Source: Gracilaria gracilis
Lineage: Eukaryota; Rhodophyta; Florideophyceae; Gracilariales; Gracilariaceae
NCBI GenBank assembly: GCA_030374805.1
Contig: JARGSG010000200.1
Span: 620,001-684,000 of the forward strand
DNA length: 64,000 bases
Reading direction: 5' to 3'
Of this stretch, positions 43,957 to 55,810 are shown in pieces. Both the position numbers and the translations under genes were made by a program. How positions within the stretch are numbered: position 1 is the stretch's first letter; each line of letters begins with the position of its first letter. The notes under the pieces were generated by a model. It had not been told where the DNA came from and made no database searches. It saw only the letters and a program-made list of their open reading frames with translations.

Positions 43957-44690
43957 TCAGAAGAAGCCAGATGTACAGTTCGCGGGTGGCGCGCAAGATT
44001 GTGCGCTATCAAAAGAAATTGAATGTCCAGATGAAGGCTCATTCCTTTTCCGGGACAGATCCGATATCGGTGCTGAAATTCTTGCAGCTGTTTAAAACCG
44101 CTTGCAACCATAACGGACTCACCGAGGGGGTAGCCCTCTGTTGTTTCCAATTATACCTGACCGAACCGGCGCACGCTCTGGTTCAGTCTCGGCTCGAAAG
44201 TGAGTCTGGCGCTTTCGACCCTCTAGGGATGAGTCTCTCCATACACAAGAAAAGATAGTCAACCTTCTGTTGACCATGTACGCAACGGATGAGATCATTG
44301 TCGACGCGGCGGCAGAGGTCACCCTCTACCGCCAGGCATCTAGCATGTCCGAAACAGAGTTCGCCCAGAAGCTCTGGACGAAAGCGCTCTGCTGTGGGAA
44401 CGTTCTTAGCGATCGAAATTTGAAGGGGATCTTCGTTGAAAGTCTCCTTGCTGCCATACAGTCAAAGGTAAGGAATCGCCTCACCTCGCATCCTATTATG
44501 GGATACAATGCACCTGTCCGTTACGCCGAATCTTACGGGGACACGCATCTTGCCTCACGTCGACAGTCCGTTCGGGTTGGTACTCAGAAATCAATTTCTC
44601 GGAAAGAGTTCTCTCGAACCACTCGGAAGGTTCACAGTATCGATACCCAGTCGGAATCGATCTACTCCGTATCGGATGAAGACGAGTAAC
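43957..44690 (+). pseudogene. GypsyAB gag, copy B, lacking its N-terminus
   Basis: Starts at RRSQMYSSRVARKIVRYQ directly after the inverted integrase of copy A. Continues with ISVLKFLQLFKTACNHNG, a frame change near 44255, then YATDEIIVDAAAEVTLYRQA and KALCCGNVLSDRNLKGIF. Homologous to Gypsy2 gag. The missing N-terminus is present on the minus strand at 51421-52550. Confidence 0.75.
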
Positions 44691-45239
44691 ATGCCCTAGC
44701 GTTATCCTGCGCGTCCACCATCCTCTCGTCTCTTACAACGCCTTCCAATTCAACGCCAGCTCAGTTCCTTTGGTCTTACTCTAGTTCTGCCAGCTGCAGG
44801 TCAAAACAACCCCAGGGACAGACGCGGGTTAGACCGTGTCGGATTTGTCTTTCATGGGAGCCCCAATATTGTCAGTTGCTTCCACCAAACCTAAAGAAGA
44901 AGCTTTAGGCCATAGAGGAGGCTAATTATCACCAACGCCGCGAAGACGGCTACTACTGTAGCTTCCAGACTGGTCGGAAAGCTGATATCACGAGGGATAA
45001 CACCGGGTATCGCCAGGGCGGACAGCCTCGCAATACGTACTCACCGAGACCGACACAGGCCGCTATGCTGGTCGAGGAGCCTGCTCCAGACCAGGAAAAC
45101 GACCAGGAGGTAGCTTAGAGGCATCACCTCTTCCGCAGAGGCTAGCCTCGCCCGGTCAGAGAAAGACCGAAGGGACTCCATCCGAGGAGAGCCCGCTGTC
45201 CTGAAATGTGACCTGACCGATACGAATATAGAAGGCGAG
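44691..45239 (+). other. gag-protease linker of copy B
   Basis: Decayed 3' part of gag. Short frames contain HQRREDGYYCSFQTGRKA, a possible remnant of the nucleocapsid region. No intact ORF. Confidence 0.4.
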
Positions 45240-45640
45240 ACATTTTTCTTTCCTAGCGCGAACTACAAATTGCACGTGTCAGTCAACCTCAACACGGTAC
45301 TCATGTATCCTTTAACGGAAGTTCTAGACACCAGAGCCGGACCCTGTCTGCTTCATGAACGCCATCTCTGCCCGGAATGTCGCTAAAAACTCCGACCGGA
45401 CGTATGAACCCGAATTACGGACGCGTCGAAAAATCGCATGGATGTCGTGAGATTTCTCCTTCTTATGGTCCGAATCGGTGACCTCAACGTACGAGTACAG
45501 TTCCTGGTGGTTTCTAACCTCTCCACCAGCGTATTACTTGGTACTTCTTTTATTGACAAGTACGTCTTGGCAATACTACGACCGAAAGGGACAATACTTT
45601 TTCGACACTCCAAACCGGTATCTATATAGTCCTCCGCCTA
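45240..45640 (+). pseudogene. GypsyAB retropepsin-like protease, copy B
   Basis: VLDTRAGPCLL carries the active-site Asp-Thr, and VLLGTSFIDKYVLAIL the second conserved block. They lie in different frames, with stops near 45385-45420. Confidence 0.7.
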
Positions 45641-45734
45641 CTGACCCAATACACCTTCCGCGCCGGAACCAGAACCCGAACGGGAAACTCTATGTAATAA
45701 GATACACGTCGCCCGTGCGGTTGTTCTACCCCAG

Positions 45735-46770
45735 ATGTCGGAAACGAACGTCTTAATAACCACCAAAACATCCGGCTTGGTGTTTCTACAGTCTCACTAC
45801 CGCACGGGATCTACTCTTGAACTCACACTCCTTGCGGGTGGAGCCATGAAGCTCCGACAGGACGTACCCTTTCTCGTTCGCGTAGCGAACTTTTCTCACT
45901 GCTCGGTTCGATTACACAAGAACACCGTTATCGGACCTGCCCTCCCATCTCCTGTAGCGCTCATAACTTTGCAACCATCATCGCCGAGGGAAGAGTCTAA
46001 GGAGGGGGAACATATTCCGATTTCGGACAGTAATTTTGAACGAAAAGATAAGGATATCGAACAGGAGCAAGAAACTGTACGGAAAGATGAGAATAATTGG
46101 CCTAGCAAGATACAGATCAGCCCTGAGTACGATTACAAACGGGATGAAGTGATTGAGCTACTTCGACCGTTTGCGGACATGTGGGAAGGCCATCTCGGAA
46201 CGATTGCGGCAGCGAAGCACCGCATCGATCTGGAACCAGGCCGGTTTGTAGCGAACTTCGCTCGAGTTGCGGCTTCACTGAACCGCAAGTTGGAGAAGAG
46301 CCAACCCACGAAGTTCGAGACATTCACCGATTCGGAATACGAAGCCTTTGACGAGTTACGTCAGAGACTGATACGTCTGCCCATTTTGGCCATTTCTCGT
46401 GAAGGATACCCGTAAGTTCTGGATACGAAAGCATGCGACAGACAGATGGGATGCGCTTTCTTGCAGAAGCAACCGGACGGAAGTTTATTACCAATCGGTT
46501 ACTGGAGCCGCTCTCTATCCAAGACCGAAGGGCAATACTGAACTACCGAACGGGAATGCCTTGCGGTCGTATGGGTCATGCTGCTTCTTCGCTCGTACCT
46601 GGAAGGCCAAATATTCACAGTCCGAACGAATCACCACTCTTTGAGGTGAATACTGAACCCAGTGGACGCGTCAAAACTACCGGCCAGGTGGTGACTATGC
46701 CTAACGGAGTACGATTTTTATGTGATCCACCGTCCGCGTATCAAACAACAAGCCGCTGATGCTCTTTCTC
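45735..46770 (+). pseudogene. GypsyAB RT edge and RNase H, copy B, with RT deleted
   Basis: A 226-residue frame (45735-46415) reaches the RT start KHRIDLEPGRF, then passes directly to ANFARVAASLNRKLEKSQP and FDELRQRLIRLPILAI, which normally follow RT. The whole catalytic palm is gone without loss of frame. RNase H follows with MGCAFLQKQPDGS, ERECLAVVWVM and TNHHSLR in shifted frames. The usual TDH is TNH, as in Gypsy1. Confidence 0.8.
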
Positions 46771-48367
46771 GGATCCGGACGGATGGCGAAGACGATACTC
46801 CAGTAAACGAGAGTGTCCCCTGCTTGGTAGTGAATGACCGTACGGACGATGGCTACATCAGCACCACCATTACCGTTAACGAATATGAGCACAGTGACGT
46901 CTGCGCCGAGTGGCCAAAGCCCGAACGGAAATCGGCTGGCATTCTCGAGGTGCTTGCTGTCACTTCGGAGGAAACCAATATCGTTCCGGTCACGGTCGAA
47001 AAGCTGCTGCGAGCTCAAGCAGATGATTCTTTCTGCGAGTCCGTACGGAAGGACATCGGCAACGGTGTCACTCTTTTCGACATTGACCGAAACGAATTTA
47101 TAGTACGAAAAGCCCCACTGGACGGCGCCATCCAGATTGTCGTCCCTGCATCCCTGCAGGCACGCGTTTTCTACTTGGCACACTACTCCATTCTGATCGG
47201 CCATCCGGGCTCCACTCGGATGTATGAAAGTCTCCGTCGGGACTTCTATTGGTCGCATATGGCCAATGGCGTGTTCCAAACAGTACGGGACTGTCGCACT
47301 TGTCCGGCGACGAAGGAAATTCGCTTCACGTCGCACAAGCTATTGAAGCTATTTGCCGCCACCGGTACGCTGGAATTCGTTGCGATGGACATCGTTGGTC
47401 CATTCAAGAAGTCCGTAAACGGTTACCAGTACATATTGGTTATAACCGATCCGTTTAGTAAGGTAATCTGTTCTATGCCCATGTGGTCAACAACAGCTTC
47501 CGCAGTGGCGAAGGCCTTCCCGAGAACTGGATCTTTCCGCCGTACACAATACCCAACTATATACTAACCGATAACGGCCCTCAATTCGTCTCCAAGTTCT
47601 TCGCGACTGTATGTTCCGCATTGGGAACCAAACATGTACGGACAACCGTGTACCATGCTCAGACAAATGGTCAGGCCAAACGGTTGAATAAGACGCCTGT
47701 GCAGAGACTGCGACACTACGTCGCAGATAATCAGAACACTTAGCACGCGTATGTGCAACCTCTTATGTACGGCTACAACCTACAGGTCCATCAATCTCTT
47801 GGTACCACACCGTTCGAGGTTTCTCTAACGCGTAAGCCACCAAAAATTCTGCTCGATAAACCCAGTACGTCATTGGACTTAAAAACGCCTACACAGCCTA
47901 CTGCCGCTCGGTTAAAACGCTACACGCTCAACCTCTTACACACCACGCTGCAGAGCGCTCGGACTAAAGTAAATCGCACCCAACAGCGCTACAAGGAAAC
48001 GTTTGACAAGTCCGTACGGTACATGCCCAGCTTTACCCCTGTAGAAGAGGTGTTTGTTGACGGATCGGACTCCAAGAACATAGAGAAAAACCTGACATAT
48101 CAGGAACGTACGTCTCGAAAGCTATTACCCAAGACGGTTGGCCCGTTTAAGGTAGTATCCGCCACAGACGCTACTGTCACTCTGAACCAGGACGCTATTC
48201 ACAACACCGTTAGTATTGACAGAGTGACAAAAGCACTAACCGCACGGCCGACAACCACACCGGTTACTTCCGAACAGACACGAGGCAGGGTAGCTGAGAC
48301 CCTGAAGGACCATACGCGGACGGACCCGTCGAAGAGCAACCTACTGCACCGTCCAGAACCGTTCTAA
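46722..48367 (+). pseudogene. GypsyAB integrase, copy B
   Basis: 46722-47567 is open and holds the end of RNase H (QQAADALSRI), H2C2 (YLAHYSILIGHPGSTRM, CRTC) and the core start (LEFVAMDIVGPFKKS, VITDPFSK). After a frameshift, 47483-47743 carries the second Asp in LTDNGPQFVSKFF. 47753-48367 is the C-terminal domain (VGPFKVVSATDATVTLNQD). Better preserved than copy A. Confidence 0.87.
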
Positions 48368-48600
48368 GCGTGGTAAAACGCGTCGTCGACCATCGTGACA
48401 CTCCCAACGGACAAGAATACCGCGTACGGTGGCACGGCTACCGCATCGATCAGGATACTTTCGAACCGCCAAAGCACATACCGCAACACTTTATCGCACG
48501 CTATTGGATTCGCCGAAACCATTTGGTATCGGCGACACTTTAAGGAGGGGGAAGGGCGGATCGGAGATCCGAGATCGTACGTACTGGCACGCAAACTGTG
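48366..48600 (+). pseudogene. GypsyAB chromodomain, copy B
   Basis: VVKRVVDHRDTPNGQEYRV and RWHGYRIDQDTFEPPKHIP form a chromodomain in the frame adjacent to integrase. The integrase frame ends TTC TAA at the junction in both copies, so the offset is older than the copying. Confidence 0.75.
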
Positions 48601-48818
48601 AACCGTCACGGAACACCAAAAGGCGCCATCACCGCGCCATTATTAGTGGGCAAACCGCCACCAACGTACACCTGTTGGTCAATTACTCTTCAATCTTTAC
48701 AAAACGCCGCCTTTTTTCGATAACGGCGCACGCAAAATGAAACGCTATTGGCCCACAGGTCATCACAAACAATCACAAGTTTACTTAGGAGAAAGAAATT
48801 AAAAGTACGCTCGGTCAA

Positions 48819-49619
48819 CTAAGTAGTTTTCCTCCAACCGGGCTTCATAATGCCGCGCCGACGAGTACCCCGCGGAGAGATACCACGCCTTGCAACGGAA
48901 CCACCATGCGAACCCAAACCGGTTTTCGTCGGCTGGAACGCCGTGGCGGTCCCGGACCACGGTGAAGTAGCCACGATTTTCTTCTTGCCACCCGACTTAC
49001 CGTTCGATTGGCTCCTGGACGCAGGAGCTGGCTCTATGAGGTTCTCTTCGACCGTCATTGTCTCTGTTCTCTCTTCATCTTCGCCTGGAGATGACAGGAG
49101 AACGCCTTCGACCGCCGGCATCACCTTCTTTTGCGGAGTCTTCTCTTCGGAAGCCGCATTTGTACGGCTCGGCCCTGCATTGTCACCGGCTTGACCTTCA
49201 TCTTGAGACCCATCCCCGGACCGTACACTGGACGCAATCATCTGTGGCTGTTGAAAAAAGACTCTGCCGCTTCGCGCATGTTCTGAACGATGTGGCCGAC
49301 AATAATTTCCGCATCGGCCTGCTGCTCTATGTCCTTAGAAAACTTGGTCACCAGCTCCTCCACTGGCACCGCGGACGTTGGCATCGACGGGATTGCAAGT
49401 CGGCATGTCCCGTATCGGTAACGCCGTCGGGATCACGGCGAAACGCTCGCTGTCGAGGAATCCCGTCCGGGCGTATTCCGAAACGGATAGCAGAACCTGC
49501 TTCCTCCGAGTTGGAGCGGTAAAGCCGCGACGGAAACGGTGGTCATACTTTTGACCCGATAGCGAAACAGAACGAAAAGGTGTCGACGGCGTACCAGAGC
49601 CGCTTGGGTTCGGCGCCAT
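48819..49619 (-). pseudogene. Convergent (antisense) gene of GypsyAB, copy B, internally deleted
   Basis: Starts MAPNPSGSGTPSTPFRSV at 49619, as in copy A, runs to IPTALPIRDMPTCNP, then jumps to the helical segment EELVTKFSKDIEQQADAE and the basic tail SVARRGISPRGTRRRG ending at 48819. About 1.7 kb of the middle present in copy A is absent. The ends are conserved between copies at protein level. Confidence 0.7.
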
Positions 49620-50878
49620 TGCGTGAGTAGAGCTAGATGCTCAGTGAGCCGATTCAGGCACGTCGCCGCTCGGCTTGCGACCTTATAAGGAGAGGTCAAG
49701 AGAACGACGCGCGTACTTGAGGGATCACCAACCGTTTGGAATGGCTACGACCCTATGTCGTCGTACAGGCACCGCGCGGACATAATGTCAGTTCTGGTTT
49801 AATTTTATTGGGGGAGCCAGAACTGACGTTCCGCCAGCATCTCCGGGCATGCTGCACTCGTCACGTCGCATCGCGCTGAATTTGGACTGTCGCGGCTCAC
49901 CTTTACCAGCACCTCCCACTCGCATGTTCCCGATGGGTGCTGAAGGTCTGTCGACCGCCAGTTCATTCAGGAACAAGGATTAACGTTTCGGACGCGACGT
50001 AGTTGCACAGACGGGCGCCAGACTCCTGAAGAACCCCCCGATGGACGTTCTTTTTCGAGACGTACAGCGCGCACCAATTCGGACACCCGCCGGACGTGCT
50101 CCTTCGAGACGTACCGTGTACACCGACTCGGACATTCGTCGGACGTTCTTCATCGAGACGGACCGTACGCGCCGATTCGGATACTCGCACGCCTTCGCTG
50201 CGATCAGCATCTGTTGGTATAGCCGCTGGTACATACCACGGTGAGCGTTTTGCGACGAGTTTATTCGTACAGTATCTTCTACAGTCAACGTAGGAAAACT
50301 GAGCATGGCTTCGCCCCGCCCTTTCCAGGCGAACTTTCCAAAAGCGGATACGACGGCATCCCGTTCACCATACAGACTTAGTCCGCACTTCGCGCGTTTT
50401 CTGAACGGTCAGCGCCCCACGCACACCTCTTGGCCAACGGAGATGACAGCTTGTGAACTCTGCCCGGTGCGCTCTAAATATTGACCATCGTGGGCACCCA
50501 ATGGAACGATTGGAATGCTTCCGATCGGACGTGTTCGTACGGAGCGCAGCAAGCGACAACTGTAAGTGGAGGACACCGCATGGACCATCCGTTTAGGGAG
50601 CGCCTCTTACGCTGGAACAGACGTTTGGTGCGTCCCCAATCTACCTCCTGGCGTGACTGACTCGTATCATTCCGCTTGGTGCGCACTGTACTACTCCTAC
50701 TCAGACTCCTTTCGCCTCTCGCGTTTGGGAAATTTTGTTATGACTTTGCCCCGCCTTTTTCGGGCAAAATTTCCGAACGGACGCGATGGCGCCCTCTCAA
50801 CCAGGCAAAAATAAGCGTAGCGACTTGAGGACGCTACGCGGCGCTCCGAGGGCGGAGTGCAAGTGTACGAGGGGGATC
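49620..50878. other. GypsyAB 3' untranslated region, copy B
   Basis: Inverted counterpart of 38559-39698. Carries degenerate repeats around CGNRCGTCTCGAAGNAG-type motifs (about 50040-50200) and the GGGCGGGG...TTCCGAAA motifs. No ORF is supported. Confidence 0.5.
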
Positions 50879-51417
50879 TGTAGTATAATGGGGCCGAGTG
50901 GTGCGCAGCGTATCCGATTGGCCGTTCACGTACAAAGGAGTAATGCACCGTGCACCGGTGCAGTGACACCGCCACGTTTATGATTTAGTGACCGAATGAC
51001 GGACGGCCTGGCACAGCGTACAAGTTGGACACGTGTGCAGGCTGGGTAGTGACAATGCAAACTGGACCGATCGTACAGTATTTATTAAGAGGGCCCTCGG
51101 CCGATATTTAGTTGTAGCTCGGATCTCCCGAGGCCCCAATCGGAAACGACATGCATAATCTGCCGAACGTCTTCTTCTCTAGTTTGCACTACAGATAGAC
51201 CGCACGGTAAATTCTACTAAAGTTTCTCAGACCGTTTGTAACCTTTTGCGCGCACCTGTACTCGCTTGATGATACCGACCGTGCACTCTCCCTTCCATCG
51301 CCCGGTGCTTCCGCCCTCCCTCACCGTTCAGACTCATTTCAGTCACACGACAGTATGCCGCCACCGGTCTCGTCTCAAGACCGCTTCGGACCTCCCCCGC
51401 TTTCGCGCAGTATACCT
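50879..51417 (+). repeat. GypsyAB LTR, copy B (inverted relative to the outer LTRs)
   Basis: Starts TGTAGTATAATGG after GAGGGGGATC and ends ...AGTATACC at the junction with the inverted gag N-terminus. The same length as the other two LTRs. Confidence 0.88.
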
Positions 51418-51420
51418 TAT

Positions 51421-52550
51421 TCATCTGGACGTTCAATTTCTTTTGGTAGCGCGCAATCTTGCGCGTCACTCGCGAATTGTACGTCTGGCTCCTTTTGATC
51501 AACCTGTATGTACGACTGTCTACCACCTTGGCGAACTTCTCGTTCAAGGGCCTGATGCGTTTCAGCATCAACCTGTCCGAACGGGAACGATACCGATCGG
51601 ATTTCCGACTCCGTCGAGGGCTGCGGGAGTGTCGGTGGACTTCTGAATCTGTGCGGTCGTCATCCGACGATGACTCTGAAGAGTCCGAGTTCGTTCTGGC
51701 TGATCGTTGCATTTTCCGGCGGCGATCCTTCCGTTCACGGGGCGCGTCATCCGAATCGAAACTCCCGCTCGGTCTACCGCCTCTGCGGCGGCGATTCTTC
51801 CCCTCATCGGGGGAATCTCCTGAGCTTCCGTCCGGATCGTCCTGCGGGTTGACTGGGGGAGGTACATTCCGGTCGGACCCTTCGTGGGGCCCTCCTTCAG
51901 TTTAGGTTGGTGTTACCTTTCACCGCTAGCGAATGCATTCTCCGTACGGCCAATGAATAAAGTTGGTGAGTGGGGTGGTAGTAGGGCTACCAGAGCGGCC
52001 AGTGTACTGTTCAGAGCTGACGTAGCAGGTTTCGAACGGTCTGTCTTCAGGATATTTCTGACCATATCGTGTACGATCGATGGAATATCTTGGTGCAGGA
52101 GCGCCGGGATTGGGTCCTTGAGTTACTTTTCTACTGCCCTGGGGACGAGGACCTCAATTTCCGTTCGGAGACTCTGCAGGGCGTACGGAGCGATCTTTGC
52201 CAAGAGTTCTCGTGCAGTAGTCCGTTTGGTAAAAAGTGGCAGCGCGGAGCCAGCTTCGCCCGGCGCCGTCTTCTCCGTTCCGCGAAAGGAGGCAAGAGCA
52301 GCTGCCTCGTCTTCGTTCCGCGCAGACTAAGACCTTTTACGTGCGGTGCAGTCTCGGAGAATCCGTTCGGGATCAATTGAAGGCGTCACGTAGGTCGTCG
52401 TATCACTTTGGGTGCTCCAGGGGCCAGCCGAAGTGGCATCCGAAGCGGCGCGAGTTGCCACCGGTACGGACTTTGCGGAGTCTTTTTCGACCAAAGACCC
52501 TTCACCCATTTCTTCTTGCGGACGATGACTCATACTCTACGTATCGGTTC
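51421..52550 (-). pseudogene. GypsyAB gag N-terminus and leader of the outer element
   Basis: Reading from the 5' LTR leftward: Ser/Pro/Arg-rich gag start in several frames, then FAKVVDSRTYRLIKRSQTYN and RKIARYQKKLNVQMN, ending exactly at the LTR of copy B (51417). The same 18 or so residues reappear at the start of gag in copy B (43965). Confidence 0.72.
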
Positions 52551-52612
52551 TAGGATTGGTTGCTGCTACTCCGTACGGTCTCGAATTCCACTTCTAAGTC
52601 AGGAGACCAATA

Positions 52613-53150
52613 TGGTACAGTGCACACAAATGGGGGAGTCCGAAGCGGTCTTGAGACGAGAGTGGCGGCATCGTACAGTCGTGTGCCTGTAATGAGTCTG
52701 AACGGGGAATGTGAGCGGAAGCACCAGGCGTTGGAAGGGAGAGTGGACGGTCGGTATCATCAAGCGAGTACAGGTGCGCCCACAAGGGTACGAACGGTCT
52801 GAAAAACCTTAGTAGAATTTACCGTGCGGTCTATCGTTAGTGCAAACTAACGAAGAAGACGTTCGGCAGAAGATGCTTGTCGTTTACGATTGGGGCCTTG
52901 GGAGATCCGAGCTACAACTAAATATCGGGCGTGGGCCCCCTTACTAACTACTATACAATTGGTCTAATTTGCGTTGTCACTACCCAACCTGCACACGTGT
53001 CCAACTTGTACGCGGTGCCAGGCCGTCCAGCACTCGGTCCTTAAATCATACACGTGGCGCTGTCACTGCACCGGTGCACTGTGCACTACCCCTTTGTACG
53101 TGAACGGCCAATCGGATACGCTGCGCACTACTAGGGCCCACTATACTACA
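52613..53150 (-). repeat. GypsyAB LTR, copy C (5' LTR of the outer element)
   Basis: 538 bp, direct copy of 38019-38558. On the minus strand it starts TGTAGTATAGTGGGCCC. The sequence just inside its inner end (TTGGTCTCCTGACTTAG) is a candidate primer-binding site. Confidence 0.88.
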
Positions 53151-53155
53151 CAGCT
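53151..53155. repeat. 5-bp target duplication, right copy
   Basis: CAGCT, identical to 38014-38018. Confidence 0.85.
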
Positions 53156-53327
53156 CTAAGGAAGGGGTGGATCTATTTTCGCGCTTTCTCTCTCGCTCCA
53201 CACCGCTCTTATGTGGTAACTGGAACCTGACATGGAAACGCATAGCACTTTACTTTACTCGAAAACTAACACCAATAGGAATGGAGGATCAAAGGGGCTC
53301 AAGCACAGACCCAAGTAAAGACAAGAA

Positions 53328-55742
53328 TCAACGTGATGGGTGAGTGGCAAAGTGCGACCCCAAGGAGTCTTCAGCTGAAGTTCCCCGACCCGAAGTGGTG
53401 TTCTGATGGGCTCCCAGCCAAGGTTGGAAGAGATAAGCCTGGCCTGGAGCATGGCTTGTTGCGCTGCCATGACCCACGGGGGTACTAGTAGGCACGCTGA
53501 CCCCTGCCATTACGTCAGGACCCATCGGAGGTGGTGCGGTCGCCTGCGCAACCGACGGAGGTACCAACGACCCGGGGTGAAGAGGACCTTGCGGAACGGC
53601 TAGGAAGACGAGGTTCAGGCTAACACCGAAGAAGGGATCTTCCAAAGGGTTTGCTGGCGTCGGGTCCATAGCCGTCGCTAGGCCCGCCACGCGATTGGTA
53701 GCCATCTGATACCGTTCAACCTGGAACCGGTTCCGGAACTAACCAATTTGGGAGAACGATCGCACGTACTGTGCGTGTTGGGGTAGGATGCTTTCCAGGA
53801 GGGTAAAAGCTTCGACCACAGAGGTAGGCCCAACCCGCTGGAGGTTAACCACACAGCCTTGGAGGATCCTTGCCATTAAACCTGAAACGGCTTAGAAGTT
53901 CACCTGCGAGGAAACAGGCGCGGACGCTGCAGCTATCGCACCCCCCGAGGATAGCCCGAAGGAGACCATCAACCCTTGTGGTACTGGGGATAGTAGGAGT
54001 TACACCAGTCTGGGCACGCGCGTTTCGTCCCTCCGGAATTGGATAAGGTGTGAAAGTGACGACAGGGGTAACCTCTGGCGATTCCACCACGGTTGGGAAT
54101 GGTTCGGGACTCTCTAGAGGTTCTTTATTGGCCGGCAGGCCGGGGTAGCGTTACTCCGCGCGGGACACAACCTTCCAGGATACCGGATCAAAAACTTCCC
54201 ACCCTTGGTTTACGCCCAACGGAAAGCTCTTCATTTGCGTAAGCAATGACTCCAGTTTTTCAACTGAGTAGTGCGTACCTGCCACAATGGTTTCAAGTCC
54301 GAACTGCCGGATGTCGCGAATGACCGTCGGGGGATTGAAGACCATGCGATCAGGAGGTTGCACACCGTCACGGTAAATCTCGGCTTCTGGAGAACGACAA
54401 TTCCAGTCATTACCGTCTCGGGCAGCCTGGAAAGCCAGAACGGCCACCAACACGGCCCACTCCGCGAGGGCAATCGACCAAATAAGGTATTACGGATGGT
54501 GATTAAGAGTGATATAGCTCCCAAAGTAAGCCAATACTGGTGGAGTGGGAACGCTAAACGACATTGGTACCTCACAGACATTCCATCACTCGGGTCGAGC
54601 CACATAACAGGAGGTCCGTCCCTTATTAGATTGAGAGAAGTACTCAACAATATGAAACCCGTGCATAACGCGGTTAAAACTGTTGCGAGTACAGATCCGC
54701 GCCTCTGTGGCGGCATCCATACCCCATCTACGACGATTAGCTCCATATATGGTATTGTAGCGCCCGTCGAAATACACCAAATGCGGAGAAGCCGCAAGGT
54801 ACTTCTACGGAAGAGAGTCATACTGACAAATCTTCACGACAAGAAGTCAATAATAGTGGAGCTTCGGCTCAATACGAACGTACGGCAAATCGCTAGGATA
54901 CAGAGGGGAAATGAAATACCTCATTGGTTTGTGTCGATGCCGACTTTCGTAGCACCCAAGTTGACTCTGACGAGGTTGAGACTCCTTATCCCAATAATTA
55001 AGCGTCAGTAGAACTGAGCGGAGGCGCTCACAGTCTCAACGAAACAAATCCAAGTAGGTAACCAGAGTCGGACGTCGCAAGATGCCGGGAATCGAATTGT
55101 TCCTCGGACCACTGGCCAATAACGGCGGTACAAAGTCGCTTGCAAAACCATTTTTGGATTGATCCCGAACGTAACATGTTGGAAAAGGTTCCAATCGGCC
55201 GTAACAAACGGTTCCAAACCATAAGAAGAAATTTCATGAAGAATCTCGGGCTCCGGACCATACGGATCGTGGATCCCTTCGTGAATCTCTTGAGGTTGCT
55301 GTGAAGAAAACTGAATCGGCTGGCTCCAGAAATCTGTTTAGATACAGGCAGGATACAGAGCCGCACCGAGCAAACCAGACTTGGTAATGCCGCTTGCACG
55401 CCAGCGCGATGGATTGACGCCCGACATATTGCAATGATCACGGCGAGGGATTGGTCGAGACGCCGGGCACTCAACCGTAGGGGTGAACCGAATTGGCTTT
55501 TTGTCTACAATGGGTGCATCGCCAGAACTGATGCTCAAAACGACAACCCGTTTGGGGCTCTATGCCTCTTCAACCATCACAGTGTAGGCATTGGCGGCCG
55601 CGGGGGCGTCTTTTATTGACGGTTTCTCTTCCGATTGACCCAAATGAGAAACCGACAACCGTGGTGTACCACTACCGGTGTGAGCCCGTACGATAGTACT
55701 AGAGCTACCCACGTGCTTCAGGTAAGCATCAAAGAACACCAT
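53328..55742 (-). pseudogene. Convergent (antisense) gene of Gypsy2
   Basis: A minus-strand coding region of about 2.4 kb (about 800 codons) with stops at 55560, 55338 and 54151 and a few frameshifts. Blocks: SGDAPIVDKKPIRFTPTVE; WNLFQHVTFGINPKMVLQ; GMDAATEARICTRNSFNRV; MHGFHIVEYFSQ; SVPTPPVLAYF; LAEWAVLVAVLAFQAARDG; DIRQFGLETIVAGTHYSVEK; TVVESPEVTPVVTFTPYP; MATNRVAGLATAMDPTP. The middle aligns with the GypsyAB convergent gene (SVPTPFVLVY; NAEWAAFDFMAFFQAAH; AEMGLQNVLRGIV) in the same order and spacing. Before the nested insertion it would have lain immediately 3' of Gypsy2 pol, facing it. Function unknown. Confidence 0.65.
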
Positions 55743-55810
55743 GAATGGTTTTAACCGTGTCAGGTGGGCGAAAGGCTACGAAGGCCCGCCCAAGCCAGTA
55801 CAAAAAAACC

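Larger units (their letters stand above)
38019..53150 (-). mobile_element. Composite Ty3/gypsy element GypsyAB with an internal inverted partial copy
   Basis: Outer LTRs in the same (minus) orientation (38019-38558 and 52613-53150) are flanked by CAGCT on both sides, so the unit integrated as one 15.1-kb piece. From its 5' end (right): LTR, gag N-terminus to about 51421; then a plus-strand partial copy B (gag-middle at 43957 through pol, convergent gene and LTR at 50879-51417); then partial copy A on the minus strand (integrase from 43955, chromodomain, convergent gene, 3' LTR). RT is absent from both copies. The element is non-autonomous and decayed. Confidence 0.8.

Noticed and set aside
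51227-51712. Single 161-residue gag protein on the minus strand
   Set aside because: Its C-terminal half is the LTR of copy B read through the junction; only the part above 51421 is gag.
54271-55011. 246-residue plus frame, the longest open stretch in its area
   Set aside because: The minus strand here aligns with the GypsyAB convergent protein, so the plus frame is a shadow.
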